Positions 17,383-23,879 of a stretch of DNA of 33,986 bases are shown in pieces. Numbering within the stretch: the stretch's first letter is position 1; each line of letters opens with the position of its first letter. The notes under the pieces were generated by a model that did no database searches, was not told where the DNA came from, and worked only from the letters and a program-made list of their open reading frames with translations. The DNA comes from Undibacterium sp. (GTDB lineage Bacteria; Pseudomonadota; Gammaproteobacteria; Burkholderiales; Burkholderiaceae), in NCBI GenBank assembly GCA_014376575.1, contig JACMRF010000056.1, positions 1 through 33,986 of the forward strand, written 5' to 3'. A program made the translations under genes and the position numbers.

Positions 17383-17417
17383 AAGCATTTGCAACCTGTG
17401 TTGCAAATGCTTTTTTT
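17383..17417 (+). terminator. Terminator of 6S RNA
   Basis: A perfect 13-bp stem (AAGCATTTGCAAC, 17383-17395, with 17400-17412) around a CTGT loop is followed by seven T. It lies a few bases past the 6S closing stem, giving a primary transcript that would be trimmed to mature 6S RNA. Confidence 0.92.
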
Positions 17418-17687
17418 ATTTTTTCCTTGGCTTTGATGTGAGATTTTTATAGTTGGTTTTTCATTATATAGCGCTGCGGATGTTCAATAGCATGAGTCCC
17501 AGTGCTGACGTTGAAATACATACAGGCCCATCTCGCAACATCCATGCGGGTTACGGAGGTAAACAGGCTGTAAACCCGCATGGATGTTGCGGTATGGGCT
17601 TACATATTTTAAATATTGATTCATTTTTAGTTTTCTGAGCTGGTAATGAATTTTTATTAATACTGTTGCATTCACTTTCTATTCGCT
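17418..17687. other. 6S-to-EVE intergenic region
   Basis: This 270-bp gap holds a dispersed palindrome (copy B) and otherwise AT-rich sequence; no gene is recognised. The 5-formyltetrahydrofolate cyclo-ligase gene that follows 6S RNA in many gamma-proteobacteria is not present here. Confidence 0.5.
17526..17599 (+). repeat. Dispersed palindromic repeat, copy B
   Basis: Perfect 19-bp arms, CGCAACATCCATGCGGGTT (17534-17552) and complement (17573-17591), enclose a 20-nt loop. Outside a 2-nt internal mismatch the stem continues with GCCCAT (17526-17531) and ATGGGC (17594-17599). It shares arms and loop with copies A and C. The arms differ from copy A at two neighbouring positions, with matching changes in both arms. 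Confidence 0.85.
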
Positions 17688-18143
17688 ATGACTTATTGGT
17701 TAATGAAATCCGAGCCGGAAGAAGTAAGTATTGACGATGCATTGGCGGCATCTGTTAATCCCTGGTTTGGTGTGCGCAACTACCAGGCACGCAATTTCAT
17801 GCGAGATACGATGTGTGTTGGTGACGAGGTCTTGTTTTACCATTCCAGTTGTGCAGAACCTGGCATTGCCGGGATTGCCGAGGTAGTCAGCGCCGCCTAT
17901 CCAGATGACACTCAGTTTGATTCTGCCAGCAAGTATTTTGATCCTAAGTCCACATGTGAAAGTCCTCGCTGGATGTTGGTCGATATTAAAGCGCTGCGCA
18001 AGACACGCTTACTTAGCCTAGCTGAAATGCGTGCTTGTGATGCCTTGTCAGAGATGCTGGTGTTGAAGAAAGCTAGCCGCCTTTCCATTACACCAGTGGC
18101 TGCCAATGAATGGGCTGTAATAATGGGTTTGCTCGATAAGTAA
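17688..18143 (+). CDS. EVE-domain protein (thymocyte nuclear protein 1 homologue)
   Basis: A 151-residue protein made up of one EVE domain, starting with the hallmark YWLMKSEPEEVSIDD. Other conserved pieces are WFGVRNYQARNFMRD, GDEVLFYHSSCAEPGIAGIAEVV and YFDPKS followed by PRWMLVDI. EVE domains share a fold with YTH and PUA-like domains and are thought to bind modified bases in RNA or DNA; the bacterial role is not firmly known. Length is normal and the protein looks intact. It stands alone: 6S RNA lies upstream on the same strand, and the next genes are on the opposite strand. Confidence 0.92.
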   Translation: MTYWLMKSEPEEVSIDDALAASVNPWFGVRNYQARNFMRDTMCVGDEVLFYHSSCAEPGIAGIAEVVSAAYPDDTQFDSASKYFDPKSTCESPRWMLVDIKALRKTRLLSLAEMRACDALSEMLVLKKASRLSITPVAANEWAVIMGLLDK

Positions 18144-18149
18144 AGAGAG

Positions 18150-18335
18150 CACTTTGCTTTGTAATAGGCGGACCAAATATACCTCGGCACTCCTGCCCAT
18201 TGCAGTGCGCGGCGATTCTTCCAAAAAATATATGTTCTTCGGGACTTTGGCGTTGGCAAGCATGCTTTTGAACCGAGCAATCAGGGTTTGCTCAAGCATT
18301 ATTTTTCCCGGTTTTAAAATAAGCTGCTTGAGCAT
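18150..18335 (-). pseudogene. Decayed C-terminal fragment of an acyl-CoA synthetase (AMP-binding family)
   Basis: On the minus strand about 60 codons read LIARFKSMLANAKVPKNIYF, then LEESPRTAMGRSAEVYLVRLL. This matches the C-terminal end of AMP-forming acyl-CoA ligases (family pattern: ARLAxxKVPKxxxxVDELPRxAMGKxxKxxLR). The catalytic lysine of the PRxxxGK motif is replaced by Arg (MGRS), the rest of the roughly 500-residue enzyme is absent, and a stop codon lies six codons upstream of the first Met. It sits 70 nt downstream of the enoyl-CoA hydratase gene on the same strand, where a ligase of the same pathway would be plausible. I read it as a gene remnant, not a functional small protein. Confidence 0.6.
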
Positions 18336-18405
18336 CGTGATTGGCGGTGTTTAGCGGAAGGTATACGCAAACGAATTTCTGGCCAATGACTGATGTGCAA
18401 CGGCG

Positions 18406-19179
18406 TTATTTTCCTGAAAATTGTGGAGGACGTTTATCAAGGAAGCTCGCCACACCTTCGCGGTAATCGCTAGTGTCAAGAAACGCGAAAATGTTGTGTG
18501 ATTCGTCATCGCTTAACGGCGCTGACGAGGCAGTCAAGCGCTTGATTAACTGCCTATTGATCCGTGCCGCTATTGGCGCGCCTTTTGCAATGCGTAATGC
18601 GGTTGCCAGTGCTTCTTGCGGCACGTCATCTGATAGTCGATGCAGTAAGCCTTTATCCTTGGCTTCAGAGGCATCAAAGACGCGACCTTCGAGAAGTATT
18701 TCTGATGCGATGGCTTTGCCAGTCAATTCAAGCAAGCTACGCAACTCTTCAGGTGCAAGTGGAAAACCCAGCCGATTGATGGGAATGCCGAAGCGGGCAC
18801 CAGGCGAAGAGATCCGAATATCACATGCGCAGGCAATCTCTAATCCACCACCTACGCATATTCCTTCAATCGCAGCAACGACCGGGTGTTGACATTCGCT
18901 GATCGCTTGCAACGCTAGTGCAACCGTATCGCTGTGGTAGAACATGCCGTCTTTGACATTGTTGCGAACGCTTGCAAATTCTTCGATATCTGCGCCGGCT
19001 GCAAAATTGCCATCTGCGCCACTGATGATGATGCAACGTAGCTCTTCGTTCTGCGATAAAGCCTTGAATTGTTCGCGTAGAGCGCCCCACATTGCGACAT
19101 CAATCGCATTGAGTTTCCCTGGATTAGATAAGGTAACGAACGCAATCTGATCTTTGATTTTACAAAAAATGGCTGACAT
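18406..19179 (-). CDS. Enoyl-CoA hydratase/isomerase (crotonase) family protein
   Basis: A 257-residue crotonase of normal length. Visible are LSNPGKLNAIDVAMW, the first oxyanion-hole segment GADGNFAAGADIEEF, and the second, AIEGICVGGGLEIACACDIRI, followed by ARFGIPINRLGFPLAPEEL. The glutamates of classic hydratases are not both clearly present after this (the segment reads EELRSLLELTGKAIASEILLEG), so hydratase versus isomerase or lyase activity is open. It acts on acyl-CoA thioesters in the cytoplasm. It starts 6 nt after the stop of lgt, so it is probably cotranscribed with it, an association of convenience rather than function. The ligase remnant downstream suggests a once larger acyl-CoA operon. 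Confidence 0.88.
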   Translation of the reverse strand: MSAIFCKIKDQIAFVTLSNPGKLNAIDVAMWGALREQFKALSQNEELRCIIISGADGNFAAGADIEEFASVRNNVKDGMFYHSDTVALALQAISECQHPVVAAIEGICVGGGLEIACACDIRISSPGARFGIPINRLGFPLAPEELRSLLELTGKAIASEILLEGRVFDASEAKDKGLLHRLSDDVPQEALATALRIAKGAPIAARINRQLIKRLTASSAPLSDDESHNIFAFLDTSDYREGVASFLDKRPPQFSGK

Positions 19180-19185
19180 CGCTGA

Positions 19186-20016
19186 TCACTTCCTGGCTTT
19201 GATTTTTTTAGCGTTTGGCATGACTTTTGGCGTTTTTGTATAAGCGAAGTAAAGCAATAGTGCGCCACCTATGATCATCGGCACAGAATACATTTGTCCT
19301 CCTGAGATCGTCACGCCTGCAAAATTGACTTCAAAATCCGGTGTACGGAAAAATTCGGTAAAAAAGCGTGCGCAGCCATATAACATGACAAATAGGGCGC
19401 CAACAGCCAGTGGCGGGCGCGCTTTACGAGCATACAGCCATAAAATAATAAAGAGCAGAACACCGTCCACTAATGCTTGGTAAATGGGCGAAGGGTGCAC
19501 AGGATAATCAAGCCCTGGCCACATCATCGCCCAGGGTAAGTCAGCTGAGGCAATGCGTCCAGGTAGCTCGTGATTAATAAAATTGCCGATGCGGCCAGCC
19601 GCATAACCAAGTGGTACAAGCGGCGCGATGAAATCATATACGTCAGCAAGATGACGTTTGGCTTTACGCGACCACAAATACATGGCGAGCATTACACCAA
19701 TCAGTCCTCCATGAAAAGACATACCACCTTTCCATATCGCAAAAATTTCTAAGGGATGATTGAGAAAGTAGGGCAACTGATAAAACACCACCTCACCCAT
19801 GCGACCACCAATGATGACGCCGAGCACGCCGTAAAACAACATATCATCAATATCTTCTTTTTTCCAACCTATGGCAGCAATATGGGCCTGCCGTACCCTG
19901 ACTCTCCCAAGTGCAATAAATTGCATAAAAGCGAGTAGATACATGATCCCATACCAATGAATCGATATAAAACCGAGATGAATGGCAACCGGATTTGGAT
20001 TGGGGTGAATCAGCAT
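19186..20016 (-). CDS. lgt: Prolipoprotein diacylglyceryl transferase
   Basis: A 276-residue polytopic membrane protein with seven or so hydrophobic segments and Lgt signatures: HWYGIMYLLAF at the N-terminus, GGRMGEVVFYQ, the active-site region MSFHGGLIGVMLA, and GRIGNFINHELPGR (the Lgt signature with Arg-Asn-Glu). It transfers diacylglycerol from phosphatidylglycerol to the lipobox cysteine of prolipoproteins in the inner membrane; the two efflux lipoproteins in this window would be substrates. It is usually essential in Gram-negatives. It lies 30 nt downstream of the lysR gene on the same strand and 6 nt before the crotonase gene. Confidence 0.97.
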   Translation of the reverse strand: MLIHPNPNPVAIHLGFISIHWYGIMYLLAFMQFIALGRVRVRQAHIAAIGWKKEDIDDMLFYGVLGVIIGGRMGEVVFYQLPYFLNHPLEIFAIWKGGMSFHGGLIGVMLAMYLWSRKAKRHLADVYDFIAPLVPLGYAAGRIGNFINHELPGRIASADLPWAMMWPGLDYPVHPSPIYQALVDGVLLFIILWLYARKARPPLAVGALFVMLYGCARFFTEFFRTPDFEVNFAGVTISGGQMYSVPMIIGGALLLYFAYTKTPKVMPNAKKIKARK

Positions 20017-20046
20017 TAGAAAAATCTTTCTTAATTTTTTGGAGGT

Positions 20047-20931
20047 CTAATTTTTTAACAAAGTTAAAAATGCATTGAGTACAGGGGATGCATTGTCCTT
20101 GCGCCAGGCAATACCAATTTCTACCGTCGCCAGTAATTCTGGGAGTGCCTGATATACCACACCAGGCCGCTTTAAATTAGAGACAGATTGTGGCACAAGT
20201 GCGATACCCATGCCAGCAGATACCAGACCAATAATTGTTTGCATTTGTATCGCTTCCTGGCCAATTTCCGGCGTCAGTCCGGCTTCTCTAAAGCACGCAA
20301 AAATGGTGTCATATAAGGCTGGCGCAATCTTGCGTGGAAATAGGATGAGCGGAAGATCTTTGTAAGTGCCGAGAACGTTGGCATTATTGCGATTTGCGTA
20401 AATTTCTGGCAGCGCCAAAATTAAAGGTTCAGATAAGACTTTCTGATAATTGAGATGCGCAAACAGTTTTTCTGGGATCGGCGGAATCAGCAAGCCTGCA
20501 TCGATTTCTGCATTCTCAAGTAAATTAAGCTGAAGGTCACTGGTTGCCTCGCGCAACTCTATGCTGAGCTCTTGATGATGTTGGCGAAATTCTCTCAAAT
20601 AGGACGGTAGAACGCTGTAGTCCGCGATCGAGACAAATGCCAGGGATAAGTGACCCGTCTCGCCGGATGCTGCGCGTTGTACCAGTTGTTTGAGTGACTG
20701 TGTCTGCACAAGAAGTCTGCGCGCTTCCGGGATCAGCGCCAAACCAGCTGGCGTAATTACAATGTTACGGGTGCTCCTGGTAAATAAACTCACTCCCAAG
20801 ATCACCTCTAAAGCCTGTATGGTTTGTGATAAGGGCGGTTGCGTCATGTGTAATTTTTTTGCCGCACGACCAAAATGCATTTCTTCAGCAACGGCTAAAA
20901 AATAACGGAGCTGGCGCAGTTCAATGTTCAT
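20047..20931 (-). CDS. LysR-family transcriptional regulator
   Basis: A 294-residue LysR-type regulator. The N-terminal winged helix is clear (MNIELRQLRYFLAVAEEMHFGRAAKKLHMTQPPLSQTIQALE), and the C-terminal 200 residues form the periplasmic-binding-like effector domain with the usual late GLVSAGMGIALVPQSV. The EEMHFGRAA and PPLSQTIQ wording is typical of the BenM/CatM-like subgroup, which often controls aromatic or organic-acid catabolism, but no target is evident here. I chose ATG 20931; an in-frame TTG at 20949 would add six residues. There is no divergent gene close by; upstream on the same strand is the Trp-rich protein gene. Lgt follows and may be cotranscribed. Confidence 0.9.
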   Translation of the reverse strand: MNIELRQLRYFLAVAEEMHFGRAAKKLHMTQPPLSQTIQALEVILGVSLFTRSTRNIVITPAGLALIPEARRLLVQTQSLKQLVQRAASGETGHLSLAFVSIADYSVLPSYLREFRQHHQELSIELREATSDLQLNLLENAEIDAGLLIPPIPEKLFAHLNYQKVLSEPLILALPEIYANRNNANVLGTYKDLPLILFPRKIAPALYDTIFACFREAGLTPEIGQEAIQMQTIIGLVSAGMGIALVPQSVSNLKRPGVVYQALPELLATVEIGIAWRKDNASPVLNAFLTLLKN

Positions 20932-21122
20932 CTTGAGTAGGCCAAACAAATTTTGTTAGGGGAGTTGAGCTTTATGGGAGTAGCAGTGTTAGCGATGCTT
21001 GAGTTTGTTGCCTGATTTTGTCAGCGCGATTTACGTCGTGTAAAACGATTATTTTGTCTTTCGTCAATATATAACGGTGCACCAATTATGCATCGTCAAT
21101 ATTGACAGCAATGTCGTTAAAT
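20932..21122. promoter_or_regulatory. lysR upstream region with repeated ATATTGACGA
   Basis: On the minus strand ATATTGACGA occurs twice 32 bp apart (plus 21061-21070 and 21093-21102), and the upstream copy is part of the perfect 12-bp palindrome GTCAATATTGAC (21095-21106). Each contains a TTGACG that could be a -35 box. A role in lysR promotion or autoregulation is possible, but no single clear promoter or LysR T-N11-A site can be assigned. Confidence 0.35.
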
Positions 21123-21350
21123 TTATTTTTTTTTCTGATCAAAAGCGCGTTTGAGCCGGTTTTTTTTCATGACTTCAGTTTGCGTATCTGCTTTACTTTT
21201 ATCTAGGCCCAGCATACGTTCAAAAAACTCAAACCATAAGAAAGCAACTAGCATTAATCCAACGATCCACCACCACGATAGTGAATCAAGAAACGAAACT
21301 TCTAAGTATTTGAGTAACGTGAGTACAGCGATGATGATGATCAGTAACAT
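21123..21350 (-). CDS. Small Trp-rich membrane protein (TIGR04438-like)
   Basis: A 75-residue protein with two predicted membrane helices: MLLIIIIAVLTLLKYL, then a WWWIVGLMLVAFLWFEFFERML segment with a run of three Trp. The C-terminal tail is charged and basic (KKNRLKRAFDQKKK). It matches the TIGR04438 'small Trp-rich protein' family common in Burkholderiales, whose function is unknown. The start at 21350 is chosen because AAAGGA lies about nine bases upstream; a TTG at 21371 would place that site inside the gene. Divergent from the cytochrome c gene across a 137-bp gap. Confidence 0.8.
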   Translation of the reverse strand: MLLIIIIAVLTLLKYLEVSFLDSLSWWWIVGLMLVAFLWFEFFERMLGLDKSKADTQTEVMKKNRLKRAFDQKKK

Positions 21351-21425
21351 TATTGAGATTCCTTTCGACAAATCATAGAAGCAATTTTACTTAAGGTCAA
21401 CCGCTGGTAGATTCGAGTCGTTTTA

Positions 21426-21453
21426 TTGGTATTTTACGGAAAAGTTGTAAAAT
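21426..21453 (+). promoter_or_regulatory. Promoter of the cytochrome c gene
   Basis: TTGGTA (21426-21431), a 16-bp spacer and TAAAAT (21448-21453), preceded by TTG, make a plausible sigma-70 promoter about 30 nt before the GGAG ribosome binding site of the cytochrome c gene. Confidence 0.45.
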
Positions 21454-21487
21454 GTGAGGCAAGGTTTTTTAACTCGGAGAAAAAGCA

Positions 21488-21805
21488 ATGAAATATTCAT
21501 TTTTGGTCAGTGTAACTTTGTCAGCCGGCGTATTGTTCGCATCTGGTTCAGCGATGGCAAATGCGGATCTGGCAAAAGCAAAAAACTGCATGGCATGTCA
21601 TTCTGTCGACAATAAAGTCGTTGGGCCAGCTTACAAAGATGTGGCGAAGAAATATGCCGGCGATAAAACAGCAGAGGACAAATTAGTAGCAAAGGTGTTG
21701 AAAGGCGGTAGTGGTACTTGGGGTGCAATACCTATGCCAGCAAATCCGCAAGTAAGTGAAGCTGAAGCGCATACCTTGGTGAAGTGGGTGTTGTCGTACA
21801 AGTAA
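21488..21805 (+). CDS. Class I cytochrome c (c-551/c-552 type), periplasmic
   Basis: A 105-residue precursor: a Sec signal peptide (MKYSFLVSVTLSAGVLFASG, cleavage around AMA-NAD at residue 24) followed by an 80-residue mature cytochrome. The heme site is CMACH, and the likely axial Met lies in AIPMPAN, with the C-terminal helix EAEAHTLVKWVLSYK. This layout fits small one-heme electron carriers of the c-551/c-552 group that shuttle electrons between bc1-type complexes and oxidases or nitrite reductases. GGAG lies nine bases before the ATG, and a strong terminator follows, so it is a single-gene unit. The physiological partner is not shown by context. Confidence 0.94.
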   Translation: MKYSFLVSVTLSAGVLFASGSAMANADLAKAKNCMACHSVDNKVVGPAYKDVAKKYAGDKTAEDKLVAKVLKGGSGTWGAIPMPANPQVSEAEAHTLVKWVLSYK

Positions 21806-21818
21806 TTGCTTTGGATGT

Positions 21819-21850
21819 AAAAAAAGCCCGGCATTTACCGGGCTTTTTTT
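21819..21850 (+). terminator. Terminator of the cytochrome c gene
   Basis: AAAAAAAGCCCGG (21819-21831) pairs perfectly with 21838-21850 around a 6-nt loop and ends in seven T, 13 nt after the cytochrome stop codon. Confidence 0.93.
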
Positions 21851-21868
21851 ATGTCGAATCGCAATATG

Positions 21869-21910
21869 AAAAAATGCGGGTTGCGAGAGCTACATGACAT
21901 ACCGCATTTT
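21869..21910 (-). terminator. Terminator of the livK-like gene
   Basis: Read on the minus strand, AAAATGCGG (plus 21902-21910) pairs with CCGCATTTT (plus 21871-21879), then further T follow (CGCATTTTTT). The loop is long, about 22 nt. It lies 26 nt past the stop of the minus-strand binding-protein gene. It contains GCGGGT but lacks the rest of the dispersed palindrome, so it is kept apart from that family. Confidence 0.65.
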
Positions 21911-21936
21911 AACGATTGACTAACTAGATCAACAAA

Positions 21937-23082
21937 TTATTTTACTACTGATACTAGTTCACGTTTGCCGCCTTTGTAGGTGTACAAAGTCAGTGCACCA
22001 TCCTTGATGTCGCCTTTGTCATCAAAAGCGATGTCACCAGTGACGCCTTTAAACTTCAATTTTTTAAGCACAGGCAAATATTTAGCAGATTCAGCTGAAT
22101 TTGCTTGTTTCATTGCTTCTGCCATCATCATGACTGAATCGTAAACGTAGGGAGCATATATCTGAACCTTTACGCCGAATTTCTTTTCATAAGAAACGTC
22201 CCAAGCGTCCCTGATTTTTTTCTGTGCGTCAAAGACACCACCTGCTTCAGCACAAACCACTTGACCTTCGCCGATACCGTCGCCTGCAAGCTTAGGCAAA
22301 TCTGATGTGCAGATTCCGTCACCGCCCATGAATTTTGCAGTGAGCCCAAGTGCCTTCATTTGGCGCAACATTGGACCAGCAACGGCATCCATTCCGCCGA
22401 AGAAAATTAAGTCAGGTTTTTTTGCTTTAATGCTGGTGAGAATCGCACTAAAATCCGTTGATTTGTCTGTCGTATGTTCTTGTACTAAAATTTCGCCACC
22501 TTTGCTTTTGGCGCCTTTACTAAATTCTTTCGCAACACCTTCACCATAGGCAGTCTTATCATCAATGACTGCAATTTTCTTCGCTTTGCTGATTTGAACT
22601 GCGTAGCGACCTAGGGTTCCACCTAATTGACCGTCGTTGGCGACAACGCGGAATGCACCTTTGAAGCCTTGATTAGTGTAAGGGACCGCAGTTGCCGATG
22701 GGGAAATTTGAACAATTCCAGCATCATTGTAAATTTTAGATGCGGGGATAGTCGTGCCAGAATTCAAGTGACCGATTACGCCATTTACTTTTGCATCAAC
22801 CAATTTTTGTGCTACGGTTGTACCTTGTTTAGGATCGCCGGCATCATCTTCAGCCAACAACTCAAATTTAACTTTTTTGCCGCCGATCATGACGCCTTTA
22901 GCATTCAATTCTTCGATCGCCATTTTGGCGCCGTTTTCATTATCTTTACCTAAATGAGCGATAGCACCTGAGACAGGGCCAACGTGACCAATTTTGACGA
23001 CCATTTCCTGAGCCGCGACGGTACCAGCGAAAGCGAAAGCAATTGCGCCGGCCAGTGGAATCATTTTAATCTTGAACGACAT
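21937..23082 (-). CDS. ABC-transporter substrate-binding protein for branched-chain amino acids (LivK/LivJ-like)
   Basis: A 381-residue periplasmic binding protein. A signal peptide (MSFKIKMIPLAGAIAFAFAG, cleavage near VAAQE) is followed by the LivJ/LivK type I fold: VVKIGHVGPVSGAIAHLGKDNENGAKMAIEELNAKG, then GTTVAQKLVDAKVNGVIGHLNSG, ISPSATAVPYT, and FRVVANDGQLGG. In the mature region a Cys pair (ICTSDLP and VVCAEAGG) may form the usual disulfide. It captures leucine-type amino acids or related compounds for a Liv permease that is not in this window. The second ATG (23082) is chosen because AGGAG lies seven bases before it; the ATG at 23088 is too close. Divergent from an Lrp/AsnC regulator over 146 bp, which may control it. 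Confidence 0.92.
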   Translation of the reverse strand: MSFKIKMIPLAGAIAFAFAGTVAAQEMVVKIGHVGPVSGAIAHLGKDNENGAKMAIEELNAKGVMIGGKKVKFELLAEDDAGDPKQGTTVAQKLVDAKVNGVIGHLNSGTTIPASKIYNDAGIVQISPSATAVPYTNQGFKGAFRVVANDGQLGGTLGRYAVQISKAKKIAVIDDKTAYGEGVAKEFSKGAKSKGGEILVQEHTTDKSTDFSAILTSIKAKKPDLIFFGGMDAVAGPMLRQMKALGLTAKFMGGDGICTSDLPKLAGDGIGEGQVVCAEAGGVFDAQKKIRDAWDVSYEKKFGVKVQIYAPYVYDSVMMMAEAMKQANSAESAKYLPVLKKLKFKGVTGDIAFDDKGDIKDGALTLYTYKGGKRELVSVVK

Positions 23083-23228
23083 GAACATACTCCTAAGGGT
23101 TGAAAAAAGTAGAACAACGTTACTGCATCTCTGACTTATTCAGATAACTGCACAGCAAGAAGGTACATCAGAAAAAAACTTTTTCAAAGCTATTTTGTCT
23201 GTTTTTTTACAAATTTGACTTATTTTAT
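23083..23228. promoter_or_regulatory. Divergent livK-like / lrp-like intergenic region
   Basis: This 146-bp AT-rich gap must carry both promoters, but no box pair is convincing. Runs of A and T (for example the AAAAAAACTTTTT near 23172-23184) are the kind of bendable, AT-rich sequence that Lrp-family proteins bind, which is suggestive only. Confidence 0.35.
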
Positions 23229-23738
23229 ATGCCCCAATATCGAACACTAGACAAGCTTGATCGCAAGCTTTTAAACTTGCTGCAAAAAGACAATCAGATA
23301 TCCACCAGAATTTTGGCGGACAAACTTCATATTTCACAGCCCACCTGTTTGCGGCGTATCAAGGAATTGCGCGAAATCGGTGTCATTAGTGCTGAAGTAG
23401 CGATGGTGGATCCATTTTCCCTTGGGTATGGCATGCTAGCTTTTTTGGAGATATCACTGACAAACCAGTCGGATGAACATATGCGTGAATTTGAGGCGGG
23501 AATGAACAAAGAAGCTGAAGTCATGCAATGCTATTTTGTTTCTGGTGAGTATGATTACTTCTTGGCTATTCATGTCATCGATATGGATGCTTACTATCAA
23601 TTTGTTCGTCGAGTCATTTCTGGTTCAGGCAACGTGCGACATTTTCATTCGCGTTTTCCGATGAAACGCGCCAAGTTTTCCACGCGGATAGTCTTTGACG
23701 AGAAAGCGGAAGAGCTGTCTGTGCGGTTGACAAAGTAG
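23229..23738 (+). CDS. Lrp/AsnC-family transcriptional regulator
   Basis: A 169-residue Lrp/AsnC protein. The N-terminal helix-turn-helix is typical (LDKLDRKLLNLLQKDNQISTRILADKLHISQPTCLRRIKEL), and the second half is the RAM effector-binding domain (VMQCYFVSGEYDYFLAIHVIDMDAYYQF, then RRVISGSGNVRHFHSRFPM). Such regulators sense amino acids. It is divergent from the livK-like gene and convergent with a D-amino-acid dehydrogenase gene, a setting that fits control of amino-acid uptake or breakdown. No good ribosome binding site is visible before the ATG. Confidence 0.93.
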   Translation: MPQYRTLDKLDRKLLNLLQKDNQISTRILADKLHISQPTCLRRIKELREIGVISAEVAMVDPFSLGYGMLAFLEISLTNQSDEHMREFEAGMNKEAEVMQCYFVSGEYDYFLAIHVIDMDAYYQFVRRVISGSGNVRHFHSRFPMKRAKFSTRIVFDEKAEELSVRLTK

Positions 23739-23780
23739 GTGGGTTTTAGTTTTATCGCCACAAATTTCAGAATAGAAAGT

Positions 23781-23837
23781 GCAATATCCACGCGGGTCTT
23801 CAGGTTAAATGCCTTTAAGACCCGCATAAACGCTGCG
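23781..23837 (-). repeat. Dispersed palindromic repeat, copy C (degenerate)
   Basis: The left arm GCAATATCCACGCGGGT (23781-23797) and the following CTTCAG match copy A closely and in the same orientation. The inner nine bases AAGACCCGC pair with GCGGGTCTT, but the outer right arm (ATAAACGCTGC) has diverged, so only part of the stem still forms. It lies between the ends of the convergent lrp-like and dadA genes. Confidence 0.7.
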
Positions 23838-23879
23838 CTATTGTGGATTAATGTGCGTTGCCTAGTTTTTTTGTCGTCG

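Noticed and set aside
17167..17406. Minus-strand frame over the 6S RNA locus
   Set aside because: The interval is explained by 6S RNA and its terminator.
21871..21910. GCGGGT-containing hairpin as a fourth member of the palindrome family
   Set aside because: Its arms (AAAATGCGG / CCGCATTTT) and loop do not match the family beyond GCGGGT, and it fits a terminator for the livK-like gene.
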